From assembly GCF_900142575.1 (NCBI RefSeq), contig NZ_FRBI01000029.1:1-64000 (forward strand): a stretch of DNA of 64,000 bases, given 5' to 3'. Each line of letters begins with the position of its first letter. Position 1 is the first letter of the stretch. Position numbers and translations under genes: made by a program. The notes under the pieces were generated by a model. It saw nothing but the letters and a program-made list of their open reading frames with translations. It was not told the origin of the DNA and did no database searches. This document shows, one piece after another, positions 7,401 through 16,272 of this stretch. Origin of the DNA: Actinacidiphila paucisporea. Lineage in GTDB: Bacteria > Actinomycetota > Actinomycetes > Streptomycetales > Streptomycetaceae.

Positions 7401-9799
7401 TGGGGCAGCTGTCCGCCTTCGGTGACGAGGTCACCCGGGTGGCGCGCGAGGTGGGTACGGAGGGCAGGCTCGGCGGTCAGGCGCGGGTGCCCGACGTGTC
7501 CGGCATCTGGAAGGACCTGACCGAGTCCGTCAACCTGATGGCCAACAACCTGACCAGCCAGGTGCGCAACATCGCGCAGGTGGCCACCGCGGTGACCCGC
7601 GGCGACCTCAACCTGCGGATCGACGTGGACGCGGCCGGCGAGATCCTGGAGCTGCAGGACTACATCAACACCATGATCGTCCGGCTCCGCGAGACGACGC
7701 TCGCCAACAAGGAGCAGGACTGGCTCAAGGGCAACCTGGCCCGTATCTCCGGCCTCATGCAGGGCCGCAGGGACCTCGGCGACGTGGCCGCGCTGATCAT
7801 GAGCGAGCTGACGCCGGTGGTCTCCGCGCAGCACGGCGCCTTCTTCCTCGCCGTGGACACCTCGGAGGTCGGCGAGGAGTACGAGCTGCAGCTGCGCGGC
7901 AGCTACGGCTTCTCTCGGCGCACCATGTCGACGGTCTTCCTGCCGGGCGAGGGGCTGATCGGGCAGGCGGCGGTGGAGAAGCGGTCGATCCTCATCGAGC
8001 ACGTCCCGCCGGGCTATCTGAAGATCACCTCGGGTCTCGGCGACTCGCCGCCGTCGCACGTGATCGTGCTGCCGGTGCTGTTCGAGGGCCGGGTGCTGGG
8101 CGTCATCGAGCTGGCCGCCTTCCAGCCGTTCACCCAGATCCAGAAGGACTTCCTCAACCAGATCACCGACATCATCGCGATCAGCGTCAACACCATCAGC
8201 GTCAACACCAAGACCGAGGGCCTGCTCAAGCAGTCCCAGGAGCTGACCGAGCAGCTGCAGGAGCGGTCCGCCGAGCTGGAGAACCGGCAGCGTGCCCTGC
8301 AGCTGTCGAACGCCGAGCTGGAGGAGAAGGCCGAGCTGCTGGCCCGGCAGAACCGCGACATCGAGGTGAAGAACACCGAGATCGAGGAGGCCAGGCAGGT
8401 TCTGGAGGAGCGGGCCGAGCAGCTCGCCGTCTCGATGCGCTACAAGTCGGAATTCCTCGCCAACATGTCGCACGAGCTGCGCACCCCGCTGAACTCGCTG
8501 TTGATCCTGGCCAAGCTGCTGGCCGACAACGCCGACGGCAACCTGTCGCCCAAGCAGGTCGAGTTCGCCGAGACCATCCACGGCGCCGGCTCTGACCTGC
8601 TGCAGCTGATCAACGACATCCTGGACCTGTCGAAGGTCGAGGCGGGCAAGATGGACGTCTCGCCCACCCGTATCGCGCTGGTGCAGCTGGTCGACTACGT
8701 GGAGGCCACCTTCCGGCCGCTGACCGCGGAGAAGGGCCTGGACTTCTCGGTGCGGGTCTCGCCGGAGCTGCCGGTCACCCTGCACACCGACGAGCAGCGG
8801 CTGCTCCAGGTGCTGCGCAACCTGCTGTCGAACGCGGTGAAGTTCACCGACAGCGGCTCGGTGGAGCTGGTGATCAGGCCGGCCGGCAGCGAGGTGCCGC
8901 AGTCGATCCGCGAGCAGCTGCTGGAGGCCGGCACCTTGCGCGACCCTGACCAGCCGCTGATCGCGTTCTCGGTGACCGATACGGGTATCGGCATCGCGGC
9001 CGGCAAGATGCGGGTGATCTTCGAGGCGTTCAAGCAGGCCGACGGCACCACCAGCCGGAAGTACGGCGGTACGGGCCTGGGCCTGTCGATCAGCCGGGAG
9101 ATCGCCCGGCTGCTCGGCGGCGAGATCCACGCCGACAGCCAGCCGGGCCGCGGCTCGACCTTCACGCTGTATCTGCCGCTGAGCCTCGGCGAGATCCCGC
9201 AGTCGACGCCGCAGCTCCCGGCGGGCGCGGGCGACCAGGACGCGGCGGCCGCGGCCCGCACCCGCAGCCCCGGCAGCAGCCTGGCCAGGCTCCGCCGCCG
9301 CTCCGCCCAGCCGGCCCCGCTGCCCGCCGGGCACGGCCAGCAGGGACAGCACGGCAGCGGGCACGAGCCGTGGCTGGAGGAGGAGGCCCAGCCGGCCCCC
9401 TACTCGGGCTTCACCGGCGGTTTCAGCGGCGAGAAGGTGCTGATCGTCGACGACGACATCCGCAACGTCTTCGCGCTCACCAGTGTCCTTGAGCAGCACG
9501 GCCTGACCGTGCTGTACGCCGAGAACGGCCGCGAGGGCATCGAGGTGCTCGAACAGTACGACGACATCTCGATCGTGCTGATGGACATCATGATGCCGGA
9601 GATGGACGGCTACGCGACGACGACGGCGATCCGCAAGATGCCGCAGTTCGCGGGCCTGCCGATCATCGCGCTGACCGCGAAGGCGATGAAGGGCGACCGC
9701 GAGAAGAGCATCGAGTCCGGAGCGTCGGACTATGTCGCCAAACCGGTGGACACCGACCACCTGCTGACGCTGATGGAGGAGTGGATGCACGCCCGCTGA
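4403..9799 (+). CDS. osaA: OsaA, multi-HAMP hybrid sensor histidine kinase
   Basis: This 1798-residue hybrid kinase has no obvious membrane segment. Its N-terminal two thirds (about 20-1100) is a tandem array of ~92-residue HAMP units. Each carries a GDLxxKI-type motif and EVTRVAREVGTEG...LGGQA...WKDLTDSVN. I count ten WKDLT-type units in exact 276-bp register (about 5023 to 7507) plus one or two more divergent N-terminal units. A GAF domain (about 1110-1270), a long coiled coil (about 1280-1345), a HisKA domain with phospho-acceptor His1357 (SHELRTPLNSLL), a HATPase (KYGGTGLGLSIS) and a C-terminal receiver with Asp1728 (LMDIMMPEMDG) follow. Start GTG 4403 has AGGAGG 6 bases upstream; ATG 4370 is poorer. 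OsaA partners OsaB in osmoadaptation in S. coelicolor. The adjacency to osaB and osaC supports the name. Confidence 0.92.
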   Translation: MESGASARGTVTRTKNGRSRAGGTVEVDSAALTKLLTALAAMRDGNFRRRLTVAGDGVMAEVAAVFNEVADRNQHLTGELARVRRVVGREGKLTERLETGACEGAWAAAIEASNALVDDLVRPVSEVGRVLSAVAEGDLEQRMDLRAQNSDGSAHPLRGEFLKVGRTVNGLVDQLSAFTDEVTRVASEVGTEGKLGGQAKVRGMAGSWKDLTDSVNTMAYRLTAQVRDIALVTTAVLKGDLSRKVTVHVAGEMLELKNTVNTMVDQLSSFSSEVTRVAREVGTEGELGGQAQVPGVAGVWKDLTDSVNLMAGNLTAQVRDIAQVTTAVANGDLTQKITIGARGEVAQLAETINAMTETLRTFADEVTRVAGEIGAEGQLGGQAQVPGAAGTWKDLTDSVNTAFRNLTAQVRDIAQVTTAVAGGDLSQKVTVDVSGEMLELKNTVNTMVDQLSAFGAEVTRVAREVGVEGILGGQAQVPGAAGTWKDLTDSVNTAFRNLTGQVRNIAQVTTAVANGDLSQKVTVDVSGEMLELKNTVNRMVDQLGSFAAQVTRMATDVGTEGRLGGQARVDGVSGTWKDLTDSVNFMAGNLTSQVRQIAQVTTAVARGDLSQKIDVDARGEILELKNTINTMVDQLSSFAEQVTRVAREVGTEGRLGGQAQVPGVAGVWRDLTDSVNFMAGNLTGQVRNIAQVATAVARGDLSQKIDVDARGEILELKNTLNTMVDQLSSFAEQVTRVAREVGTEGILGGQAEVKGVSGTWKDLTQSVNFMANNLTSQVRNIADVTSAVAQGDLSRKITVDAKGEILALVTTVNTMVDTLSAFGDEVTRVAREVGTEGQLGGQARVRDASGIWKDLTDNVNLMASNLTSQVRSISSVATAVANGDLTKKINVDARGEVAQLAETINTMVDTLSAFGDEVTRVAREVGTEGILGGQARVPGVSGTWKDLTESVNGMASNLTGQVRQIAQVTTAVARGDLSKKIDVDARGEILELKTTINTMVGQLSAFGDEVTRVAREVGTEGRLGGQARVPDVSGIWKDLTESVNLMANNLTSQVRNIAQVATAVTRGDLNLRIDVDAAGEILELQDYINTMIVRLRETTLANKEQDWLKGNLARISGLMQGRRDLGDVAALIMSELTPVVSAQHGAFFLAVDTSEVGEEYELQLRGSYGFSRRTMSTVFLPGEGLIGQAAVEKRSILIEHVPPGYLKITSGLGDSPPSHVIVLPVLFEGRVLGVIELAAFQPFTQIQKDFLNQITDIIAISVNTISVNTKTEGLLKQSQELTEQLQERSAELENRQRALQLSNAELEEKAELLARQNRDIEVKNTEIEEARQVLEERAEQLAVSMRYKSEFLANMSHELRTPLNSLLILAKLLADNADGNLSPKQVEFAETIHGAGSDLLQLINDILDLSKVEAGKMDVSPTRIALVQLVDYVEATFRPLTAEKGLDFSVRVSPELPVTLHTDEQRLLQVLRNLLSNAVKFTDSGSVELVIRPAGSEVPQSIREQLLEAGTLRDPDQPLIAFSVTDTGIGIAAGKMRVIFEAFKQADGTTSRKYGGTGLGLSISREIARLLGGEIHADSQPGRGSTFTLYLPLSLGEIPQSTPQLPAGAGDQDAAAAARTRSPGSSLARLRRRSAQPAPLPAGHGQQGQHGSGHEPWLEEEAQPAPYSGFTGGFSGEKVLIVDDDIRNVFALTSVLEQHGLTVLYAENGREGIEVLEQYDDISIVLMDIMMPEMDGYATTTAIRKMPQFAGLPIIALTAKAMKGDREKSIESGASDYVAKPVDTDHLLTLMEEWMHAR

Positions 9800-10034
9800 C
9801 GACGAAAAGTTGAAGTTTTACCAACTCTCTCGTCTGACGGGGTGTGAGGACGGGAGGATCAGGGAACCTTCTCGTCTCCGCCAGCGTTTTCGGTGTGTGG
9901 TGAGTGACGTGACGGTGACAGGGTGTGGCGAACGGCGGGGTGCGGCTACCATGACCGGCACAAGGACGGGCGGCGCGACAGAGTCGTCCCCGGGGGCGGC
10001 GACCGGCGTGATGCCGGGGCGAGGAGGGCGGGCC

Positions 10035-10721
10035 ATGGTGCAGAAGGCCAAGATCCTCCTGGTCGATGACCGGCCGGAGAATCTGCTGGCGCTGGAGGCC
10101 ATTCTCTCGGCGCTCGATCAGACTCTGGTCAGGGCATCGTCCGGGGAGGAAGCGCTCAAAGCGCTGCTCACCGACGATTTCGCGGTGATTCTGCTCGATG
10201 TCCAGATGCCGGGCATGGACGGGTTCGAGACCGCGGCGCACATCAAGCGGCGGGAGCGGACCCGGGACATCCCGATCATCTTCCTGACCGCGATCAACCA
10301 CGGCCCGCACCACACCTTCCGGGGTTACGCGGCCGGTGCGGTCGACTACATCTCCAAGCCCTTCGACCCGTGGGTACTGCGGGCCAAGGTGTCGGTCTTC
10401 GTCGACCTCTACATGAAGAACTGCCAGCTGCGCGAGCAGGCAGGACTGCTGCGGCTGCAGCTGGAGCAGGGCCTGCCCTCCGGCGCCGAGGCCAACGGCT
10501 CCAAGGAGCCCGCGGGCCTGCTGGCCGAGCTGTCCGCCCGGCTCGCGGCCGTGGAGGAGCAGGCCGAGGCGCTGAGCAAGCAGCTCGGGGAGTCCGCCGA
10601 CGCGGCGGCTGTGGCGACCGCGGCCCACCTGGAGCGCAAGCTGACCGGACTGCGCCGGGCGCTGGACGCGCTGGAGCCGGGCAGCAGCGGCGGTATCGTG
10701 CGGCAGGCCTCCGGGGACTGA
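10035..10721 (+). CDS. osaB: OsaB response regulator with C-terminal coiled coil
   Basis: This response regulator has 228 residues. A receiver domain fills residues 5-125, with acidic residues near the N-terminus (LLVDDRPEN), phospho-acceptor Asp55 (LLDVQMPGMDG) and a conserved lysine in YISKPFDPW. There is no DNA-binding domain. The rest is a leucine-rich coiled coil (about 130-215, with QLREQAGLLRLQLEQ and LLAELSARLAAVEEQ), which suggests output through protein-protein contacts. The start at ATG 10035 is set by GAGGAGG 7 bases upstream; the frame stays open further upstream but without a better site. It follows osaA after a 235-bp gap, so it may have its own promoter. It is the cognate regulator of osmoadaptation in S. 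coelicolor, assigned here from synteny and architecture. Confidence 0.9.
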   Translation: MVQKAKILLVDDRPENLLALEAILSALDQTLVRASSGEEALKALLTDDFAVILLDVQMPGMDGFETAAHIKRRERTRDIPIIFLTAINHGPHHTFRGYAAGAVDYISKPFDPWVLRAKVSVFVDLYMKNCQLREQAGLLRLQLEQGLPSGAEANGSKEPAGLLAELSARLAAVEEQAEALSKQLGESADAAAVATAAHLERKLTGLRRALDALEPGSSGGIVRQASGD

Positions 10722-10880
10722 GAGCCCGCCGGGGGCACGGCCGGTACGGGCTCGGTCGGCGGCCGGTCGGGCAAGGCCGGTTGACGCCACGTCAACACGG
10801 CGGCGACGGCGGCCCGACACGAACGGGCGTATCCGCAAGCACGCGTGTTCCCCGATCACAAGGGCGGTAACCTCGGCACC

Positions 10881-13592
10881 ATGGCCCCACGTACGTCCGG
10901 CACCGCCAAGAAAGCCCCGGCGAAGCCTGCGGCCAAGAAGCCCCCGGCGAAGAAGGCCGCCGCCCGACCGCCCGCCAAGAAGGCGGCAGCGGCGCCCAAA
11001 GCCGCGCCCAGACCGGTCCCTTCGCCGACCAGCGGCGTCTACCGGATGTTCCGGGCGCTGTGGCTCGGCCTCGCGCACACCGTCGGCGCGGTCTTCCGCG
11101 GTGTGGGGCGCGGTGCCCGCGGCCTGGACCCCGCGCACCGCAAGGACGGCCTCGGCCTGCTGCTGGTCGGCCTGACCCTGGTGGTCGCGGCCGGCACCTG
11201 GTCCGATCTGCACGGCCCGGTCGGCGACCTGGTCGACATGCTGATCACCGGCGCTTTCGGCCGGCTCGACCTGCTGGCGCCGCTGCTGCTCGGCGCGGTC
11301 GCCGTCCGCGTGATGCGGCACCCCGAGCAGCCCGAGGCCAACGGCCGGATCGTGATCGGCCTGTCCGCCCTGGTCATCGGCATGCTCGGGCTGATCCACC
11401 TGGCGTGCGGCGCACCGACCCGCAGCGACGGCGCCACCGCGCTGCGCGACGCCGGCGGCCTGATCGGCTGGGCGGCCGGCGCCCCGCTGGTCGCCACGGT
11501 CGGGCCCACCCTCGCCGCGCCGCTGCTGCTGCTCGTCACGGTCTTCGGGCTGCTGGTGGTCACCGCCACCCCGGTCGCCGCCGTACCCCAGCGGCTGCGC
11601 GCCGCCGGGGCCAGGTTCGGCCTCTACGCCTCGGCCGCGGACCCGGACGCCATACCGCTGGAGGACTTCTTCGACGCCGACGAGCCGGGCGGCATGCCCG
11701 GCACCCTCGACGACGAGGACGCGTCGCCGGTCCGCCGGCTGCCCAGGAAGCTCAGCAAGGCGCCGGACGAGCCGTACGACGTCGACAGCGACCTCGGCGC
11801 CGACGGCCTGCCGGCCGCCGACGAGCCCACACCGCGCCGCAGACCCCGCCGCCGCCCCGAGCCGCTGCCGGGGACCGCCCAGGCCGCGGGCTCCGAAGCG
11901 GTGGACGTGGCCGCGCGGGCCGCGGCGGCGCTGGACGGCGCCGTCCTGCACGGGCTGCAGCCGTCGCCGCTGGTCGCCGACCTGACCACCGGCATCAGGA
12001 CGCCGGTGCCGGCCGCCCGCGCCCAGGAGGACACCGGCTCCGGCGTCCCCGACCTCACCAAGCACACCGCGGACCCCGGCGAGCCGCTGCCGCCGCGCGC
12101 CGAGCAGCTGCAGCTGTCCGGCGACATCACCTACGCGCTGCCCTCCCTGGACCTGCTGGAGCGCGGCGGCCCGGGCCGTACCCGCAGCGCCGCCAACGAC
12201 GCGGTGGTCGCCTCGCTGTCCCAGGTCTTCAAGGAGTTCAAGGTCGACGCGACCGTCACCGGCTTCACCCGCGGCCCGACCGTCACCCGCTACGAGGTGG
12301 AGCTGGGCGCCGCGGTCAAGGTCGAGCGGATCACCGCCCTGGCCAAGAACATCGCCTACTCCGTGGCCAGCCCCGACGTACGGATCATCAGCCCCATCCC
12401 CGGCAAGTCCGCGGTCGGCATCGAGATCCCCAACAGCGACCGCGAGATGGTCAACCTCGGCGACGTGCTGCGCTCGGCGGAGGCCGCAGGCGAGGACCAT
12501 CCGATGACGGTCGCGCTCGGCAAGGACGTCGAGGGCGGCTACGTGATGGCCAACCTCGCCAAGATGCCGCACGTCCTGGTCGCGGGCGCCACCGGCTCCG
12601 GCAAGTCGTCCTGCATCAACTGCCTGATCACCTCGGTGATGGCCCGCGCCACCCCGGACGAGGTCCGCATGGTGCTCGTCGACCCCAAGCGCGTCGAGCT
12701 GACCGCGTACGAAGGCATCCCGCACCTGATCACGCCCATCATCACCAACCCCAAGCGGGCCGCGGAGGCCCTCCAGTGGGTGGTGCGCGAGATGGACCTG
12801 CGCTACGACGACCTGGCCGCCTACGGCTTCCGGCACATCGACGACTTCAACGCCGCGGTGCGCTCCGGCAAGGCCAAGACCCCCGAGGGCAGCGAGCGCG
12901 AGCTGACGCCGTACCCGTACCTGCTGGTCATCGTGGACGAGCTGGCCGATCTGATGATGGTCGCGCCGCGCGACGTCGAGGACTCCATCGTGCGGATCAC
13001 CCAGCTGGCCAGGGCCGCCGGCATCCACCTGGTGCTCGCCACCCAGCGGCCCAGCGTCGACGTCGTCACCGGCCTGATCAAGGCCAACGTGCCGTCCCGG
13101 CTGGCCTTCGCGACCTCCTCGCTCGCCGACAGCCGGGTCATCCTCGACCAGCCGGGCGCCGAGAAGCTGATCGGGAAGGGCGACGGCCTGTTCCTGCCGA
13201 TGGGCGCGAACAAGCCGATCCGCATGCAGGGCGCCTACGTCACCGAGGACGAGGTCGCCAAGGTCGTGGACCACTGCAAGGCCCAGCTCACCCCGTCGTA
13301 CCGCAGCGACGTCACCGTCGGCAGCGGTCCGAAGAAGGAGATCGACGAGGAGATCGGCGACGACCTGGACCTGCTGTGCCAGGCCGCGGAGCTGGTGGTC
13401 TCCACCCAGTTCGGCTCGACATCGATGCTCCAGCGCAAACTGCGTGTGGGATTCGCCAAGGCGGGCAGGCTGATGGACCTGATGGAGTCGCGCGGCATCG
13501 TCGGCCCCAGCGAGGGCTCGAAGGCGCGCGACGTCATGGTGAAGGCGGACGAGCTGGACGGCGTCCTGACCGAGATCCGCGGCGGGGCCTGA
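10881..13592 (+). CDS. ftsK: DNA translocase FtsK/SpoIIIE
   Basis: This membrane-anchored, ATP-driven DNA pump clears chromosomes from closing septa. In streptomycetes that means sporulation septa. The 903-residue protein starts with an Ala/Lys/Pro-rich tail (1-55), then about four membrane segments (roughly 90-240), an acidic/proline linker (240-420) and the FtsK motor. The motor has Walker A GATGSGKSS near residue 570, a Walker B-like LLVIVDELADLMM and the ATQRPSVDV motif. A winged-helix gamma domain closes the protein (about 835-895). ATG 10881 is chosen as the first start giving the usual MAPRTSGTAKK N-terminus. The ribosome site is weak and a TAACCT just upstream could be a -10 of a short-leader transcript. 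Confidence 0.96.
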   Translation: MAPRTSGTAKKAPAKPAAKKPPAKKAAARPPAKKAAAAPKAAPRPVPSPTSGVYRMFRALWLGLAHTVGAVFRGVGRGARGLDPAHRKDGLGLLLVGLTLVVAAGTWSDLHGPVGDLVDMLITGAFGRLDLLAPLLLGAVAVRVMRHPEQPEANGRIVIGLSALVIGMLGLIHLACGAPTRSDGATALRDAGGLIGWAAGAPLVATVGPTLAAPLLLLVTVFGLLVVTATPVAAVPQRLRAAGARFGLYASAADPDAIPLEDFFDADEPGGMPGTLDDEDASPVRRLPRKLSKAPDEPYDVDSDLGADGLPAADEPTPRRRPRRRPEPLPGTAQAAGSEAVDVAARAAAALDGAVLHGLQPSPLVADLTTGIRTPVPAARAQEDTGSGVPDLTKHTADPGEPLPPRAEQLQLSGDITYALPSLDLLERGGPGRTRSAANDAVVASLSQVFKEFKVDATVTGFTRGPTVTRYEVELGAAVKVERITALAKNIAYSVASPDVRIISPIPGKSAVGIEIPNSDREMVNLGDVLRSAEAAGEDHPMTVALGKDVEGGYVMANLAKMPHVLVAGATGSGKSSCINCLITSVMARATPDEVRMVLVDPKRVELTAYEGIPHLITPIITNPKRAAEALQWVVREMDLRYDDLAAYGFRHIDDFNAAVRSGKAKTPEGSERELTPYPYLLVIVDELADLMMVAPRDVEDSIVRITQLARAAGIHLVLATQRPSVDVVTGLIKANVPSRLAFATSSLADSRVILDQPGAEKLIGKGDGLFLPMGANKPIRMQGAYVTEDEVAKVVDHCKAQLTPSYRSDVTVGSGPKKEIDEEIGDDLDLLCQAAELVVSTQFGSTSMLQRKLRVGFAKAGRLMDLMESRGIVGPSEGSKARDVMVKADELDGVLTEIRGGA

Positions 13593-13714
13593 TCGCGACA
13601 CGCGGTGGCGGCCGAAAAGCGATCGGATTTTACGGGCAACCGTTTGATCTGTTCGTACGTCAACTTCGGCAGGGAAGGCGACATCCTGATGGCGGACAAA
13701 ATCCGGCCGTCCGC

Positions 13715-13745
13715 TTGTCCCGCGTTTTCCGACCCCCTCTAGACT
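13715..13745 (+). promoter_or_regulatory. Possible promoter of the RodZ-like gene
   Basis: TTGTCC (13715-13720) and TAGACT (13740-13745) lie 19 bases apart and end 41 bases before the GTG at 13787. The spacer is slightly long, so this is only a candidate. The remaining ftsK-RodZ spacer shows nothing else convincing. Confidence 0.3.
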
Positions 13746-13786
13746 GATACACCCAGCAGGCGGCTGCACGCTCGAAAGGCGCCCTC

Positions 13787-14587
13787 GTGTCCCTCGGCAA
13801 CACGCCCACCGAAGACCGGCCTTCGGTCGGTCACGCCCTCGCCCGGGCCCGCATCGCCGCCGGGCTCTCCATCGACGAGGTCAGCACCAGCACCCGGGTG
13901 CGCGTCCCCATCGTGCAGTCGATCGAGCAGGACGACTTCTCCCGCTGCGGCGGCGACGTCTACGCCCGCGGCCATATCCGTACGCTCGCCCGCGCGGTCG
14001 GCCTGGACCCCGAACCGCTGGTCGCACAATATGCGGCCGAGCACGGCACGGAGATCGCGCCCGCGCCCGTCGCGCCGCTCTACTCGGCCGAGAAGATCCG
14101 CTCCGAGCCGCGCCGGCCCAACTGGACCGCCGCCATGGTCGCGGCAATCGTCGCGGTCATCGGCTTCGTCGGCTACACCGCCTTCACCGGCGGCAACGAC
14201 GGGAACGGCGCCAAGGCCGACCCCGCCCCGCCGACCCCGAGCAGCGCCAGCACGAAGCCCACCGCCACCACCCAGGGCGCCCTGCCGCCGTCCTCGACGG
14301 GCAGCGCCATCGCGGCGGCCCCGCCCGGCAAGGTCACGGTCAAGATCAGCGCCGAGGGCGGTGCCAGCTGGGTCCAGGCCACCGACCACAACGGCAAGCG
14401 GCTCTTCCAGGGCTCGCTGAAGAAGGGCAACTCGCAGACCTTCAGCGACGACAAGAAGATCAAGCTCGTCGTCGGCAACGCGGGCGCGGTGCAGCTCTTC
14501 GTCAACGGCAAGGACCTGGGCCCGGCCGGCGACGACGGCCAGGTGGTCCGCCTGACGTACACCCCGGGGGATCCGACCCAGGGCTGA
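13787..14587 (+). CDS. RodZ-like helix-turn-helix membrane protein (DUF4115)
   Basis: The protein has 266 residues. An N-terminal HTH_25/XRE-like domain (about 12-80; VGHALARARIAAGLSIDEVS) lies in the cytoplasm, a single membrane segment follows (about 117-138; WTAAMVAAIVAVIGFVGYTA), then a Pro/Ser/Thr-rich linker and an extracytoplasmic DUF4115 domain (about 180-265; QLFVNGKDLGPAG). This is the RodZ architecture. In rod-shaped bacteria RodZ links MreB to wall synthesis; in streptomycetes the role is inferred. The gene sits between ftsK and rimO, the position this family usually has. GTG 13787 is the only start giving the full HTH, with a weak GAAAGG upstream. Confidence 0.85.
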   Translation: MSLGNTPTEDRPSVGHALARARIAAGLSIDEVSTSTRVRVPIVQSIEQDDFSRCGGDVYARGHIRTLARAVGLDPEPLVAQYAAEHGTEIAPAPVAPLYSAEKIRSEPRRPNWTAAMVAAIVAVIGFVGYTAFTGGNDGNGAKADPAPPTPSSASTKPTATTQGALPPSSTGSAIAAAPPGKVTVKISAEGGASWVQATDHNGKRLFQGSLKKGNSQTFSDDKKIKLVVGNAGAVQLFVNGKDLGPAGDDGQVVRLTYTPGDPTQG

Positions 14588-14661
14588 CCGGCCGGCGGGG
14601 CGTTCCGGCCGCGGCAACCGTGCCGCGAGGGGCGCGACAGGGCAGCGGGTAGTCTGAGTGC

Positions 14662-16272
14662 ATGCCCGAACCCCGTACCGTCGCCCTTGTCACGCTCGGA
14701 TGCGCCCGTAACGAGGTGGACTCCGAAGAGCTCGCCGGCCGTCTGGCGGCTGACGGCTGGCAGCTGGTCGAGGACGCGGCGGACGCCGATGTGGCGGTCG
14801 TCAACACCTGCGGCTTCGTGGAAGCGGCCAAGAAGGACTCCGTCGACGCCCTCCTCGAAGCCAACGACCTCAAGGACGGCGGCCGCACCCAGGCCGTCGT
14901 CGCCGTCGGCTGCATGGCCGAGCGGTACGGCAAGGAGCTGGCCGACGCGCTGCCCGAAGCCGACGGGGTGCTGGGCTTCGACGACTACGCCGACATCTCC
15001 GACCGGCTGCGGACCATCCTGGCCGGCGGCGTCCACGCCTCGCACACCCCGCGCGACCGGCGAAAGCTGCTGCCGATCAGCCCGGCGGAGCGCCAGGCGT
15101 CAACGGTGGCGCTGCCGGGTCACTCGCAGGAGGTTCACTCGAACGGGCGCTTGTCCGGGGCGGGTGCCGCTGTGGCCGAGGGCGCCTCCGCGGTGGACGA
15201 CGGGCCGGCCGTGGACCTCGCCGACCTGCCGGAAGGCGTCGCCCCCGCCTCCGGACCGCGCGCACCGCTGCGGCGCCGGCTGGACTCCGGGCCGGTGGCC
15301 TCGGTGAAGCTGGCCTCCGGCTGCGACCGGCGCTGCACCTTCTGCGCGATCCCCTCCTTCCGCGGCTCCTTCATCTCCCGCCGCCCCTCCGACGTCCTCG
15401 GCGAGACCCGCTGGCTGGCCACCCAGGGCGTCACCGAGGTCATGCTGGTCAGCGAGAACAACACCTCCTACGGCAAGGACCTCGGCGACATCCGGCTGTT
15501 GGAGACACTGCTGCCCGAGCTGGCGGCCGTGGACGGCATCGAGCGCGTCAGGGTCAGCTACCTCCAGCCTGCCGAGATGCGCCCCGGGCTCATCGACGTG
15601 CTGACCTCCACGCCCGGCGTGGTCCCGTACTTCGACCTGTCCTTCCAGCACTCGGCCCCCGGCGTGCTGCGGGCCATGCGGCGCTTCGGCGACACCGACC
15701 GCTTCCTCGAACTGCTCGGCGCGATCCGCGCGAAGGCACCCGAGGCGGGGGTCAGGTCCAACTTCATCGTCGGCTTCCCAGGCGAGACCGAGGCCGACCT
15801 CGCCGAGCTGGAGCGCTTCCTGAGCGCCGCCCGGCTCGACGCGATCGGCGTCTTCGGCTACTCCGACGAGGACGGCACCGAGGCGGCCGGCTATGACGGG
15901 AAGCTGGATGACGACGTGATCGCCGCCCGGCTGGCCCGGGTCTCCCGGCTCGCCGAGGAGCTGACCGCGCAGCGTGCCGAGGAGCGCCTCGGGGACACCG
16001 TGCGGGTGCTGGTCGAGGCCGTGGACGAGGAGACCGGCGAGGTGACGGGACGCGCCGACCACCAGGCGCCGGAGACGGACGGGCAGGTCGTGCTGGTTCC
16101 GGCCGCCGGGCACGGGCAGCTGCGGCCGGGGACCTTCGTGACCGCGAAGGTGACCGGCACGCAGGGCGTCGACCTGGTGGCCGAGCCGCTCGGCGGCGCC
16201 GCCGTGGTCGGCGCGCCCGCCGCGCCGGCCGCCGGCGCGGTCACGGACGGACCGGCGGTGGTGGGCAGATGA
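14662..16272 (+). CDS. rimO: Ribosomal protein uS12 methylthiotransferase RimO
   Basis: This radical-SAM enzyme methylthiolates the conserved aspartate of ribosomal protein S12. The 536-residue product has an N-terminal MTTase domain (about 5-120; cysteines in TLGCARNEVD, NTCGFVEAA and VGCMAERYG bind the auxiliary cluster). The radical-SAM core carries CDRRCTFC near residue 222, followed by a C-terminal TRAM domain (about 445-510). An extra low-complexity stretch of about 65 residues (roughly 140-205) separates the first two domains. A further Ala/Gly-rich tail makes it longer than the ~440-residue E. coli enzyme. ATG 14662 gives the canonical N-terminus. The stop codon overlaps the pgsA start (ATGA), so rimO-pgsA-cinA is probably one operon. 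Confidence 0.95.
   Translation: MPEPRTVALVTLGCARNEVDSEELAGRLAADGWQLVEDAADADVAVVNTCGFVEAAKKDSVDALLEANDLKDGGRTQAVVAVGCMAERYGKELADALPEADGVLGFDDYADISDRLRTILAGGVHASHTPRDRRKLLPISPAERQASTVALPGHSQEVHSNGRLSGAGAAVAEGASAVDDGPAVDLADLPEGVAPASGPRAPLRRRLDSGPVASVKLASGCDRRCTFCAIPSFRGSFISRRPSDVLGETRWLATQGVTEVMLVSENNTSYGKDLGDIRLLETLLPELAAVDGIERVRVSYLQPAEMRPGLIDVLTSTPGVVPYFDLSFQHSAPGVLRAMRRFGDTDRFLELLGAIRAKAPEAGVRSNFIVGFPGETEADLAELERFLSAARLDAIGVFGYSDEDGTEAAGYDGKLDDDVIAARLARVSRLAEELTAQRAEERLGDTVRVLVEAVDEETGEVTGRADHQAPETDGQVVLVPAAGHGQLRPGTFVTAKVTGTQGVDLVAEPLGGAAVVGAPAAPAAGAVTDGPAVVGR

Noticed and set aside
4813..7620. Regular 276-bp repeats as a possible CRISPR or mobile array
   Set aside because: They are in frame inside osaA and encode HAMP domains.
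4277..9790. 1837-codon open frame on the minus strand opposite osaA
   Set aside because: It mirrors the HAMP repeats, has a His/Arg/Gly-rich composition and no ribosome site. It is a shadow of GC-rich codons.
9663..13769. 1368-codon open frame on the minus strand opposite osaB and ftsK
   Set aside because: It spans several real genes and their spacers, with Arg/Gly/Asp-rich composition and no domain. It is a shadow.
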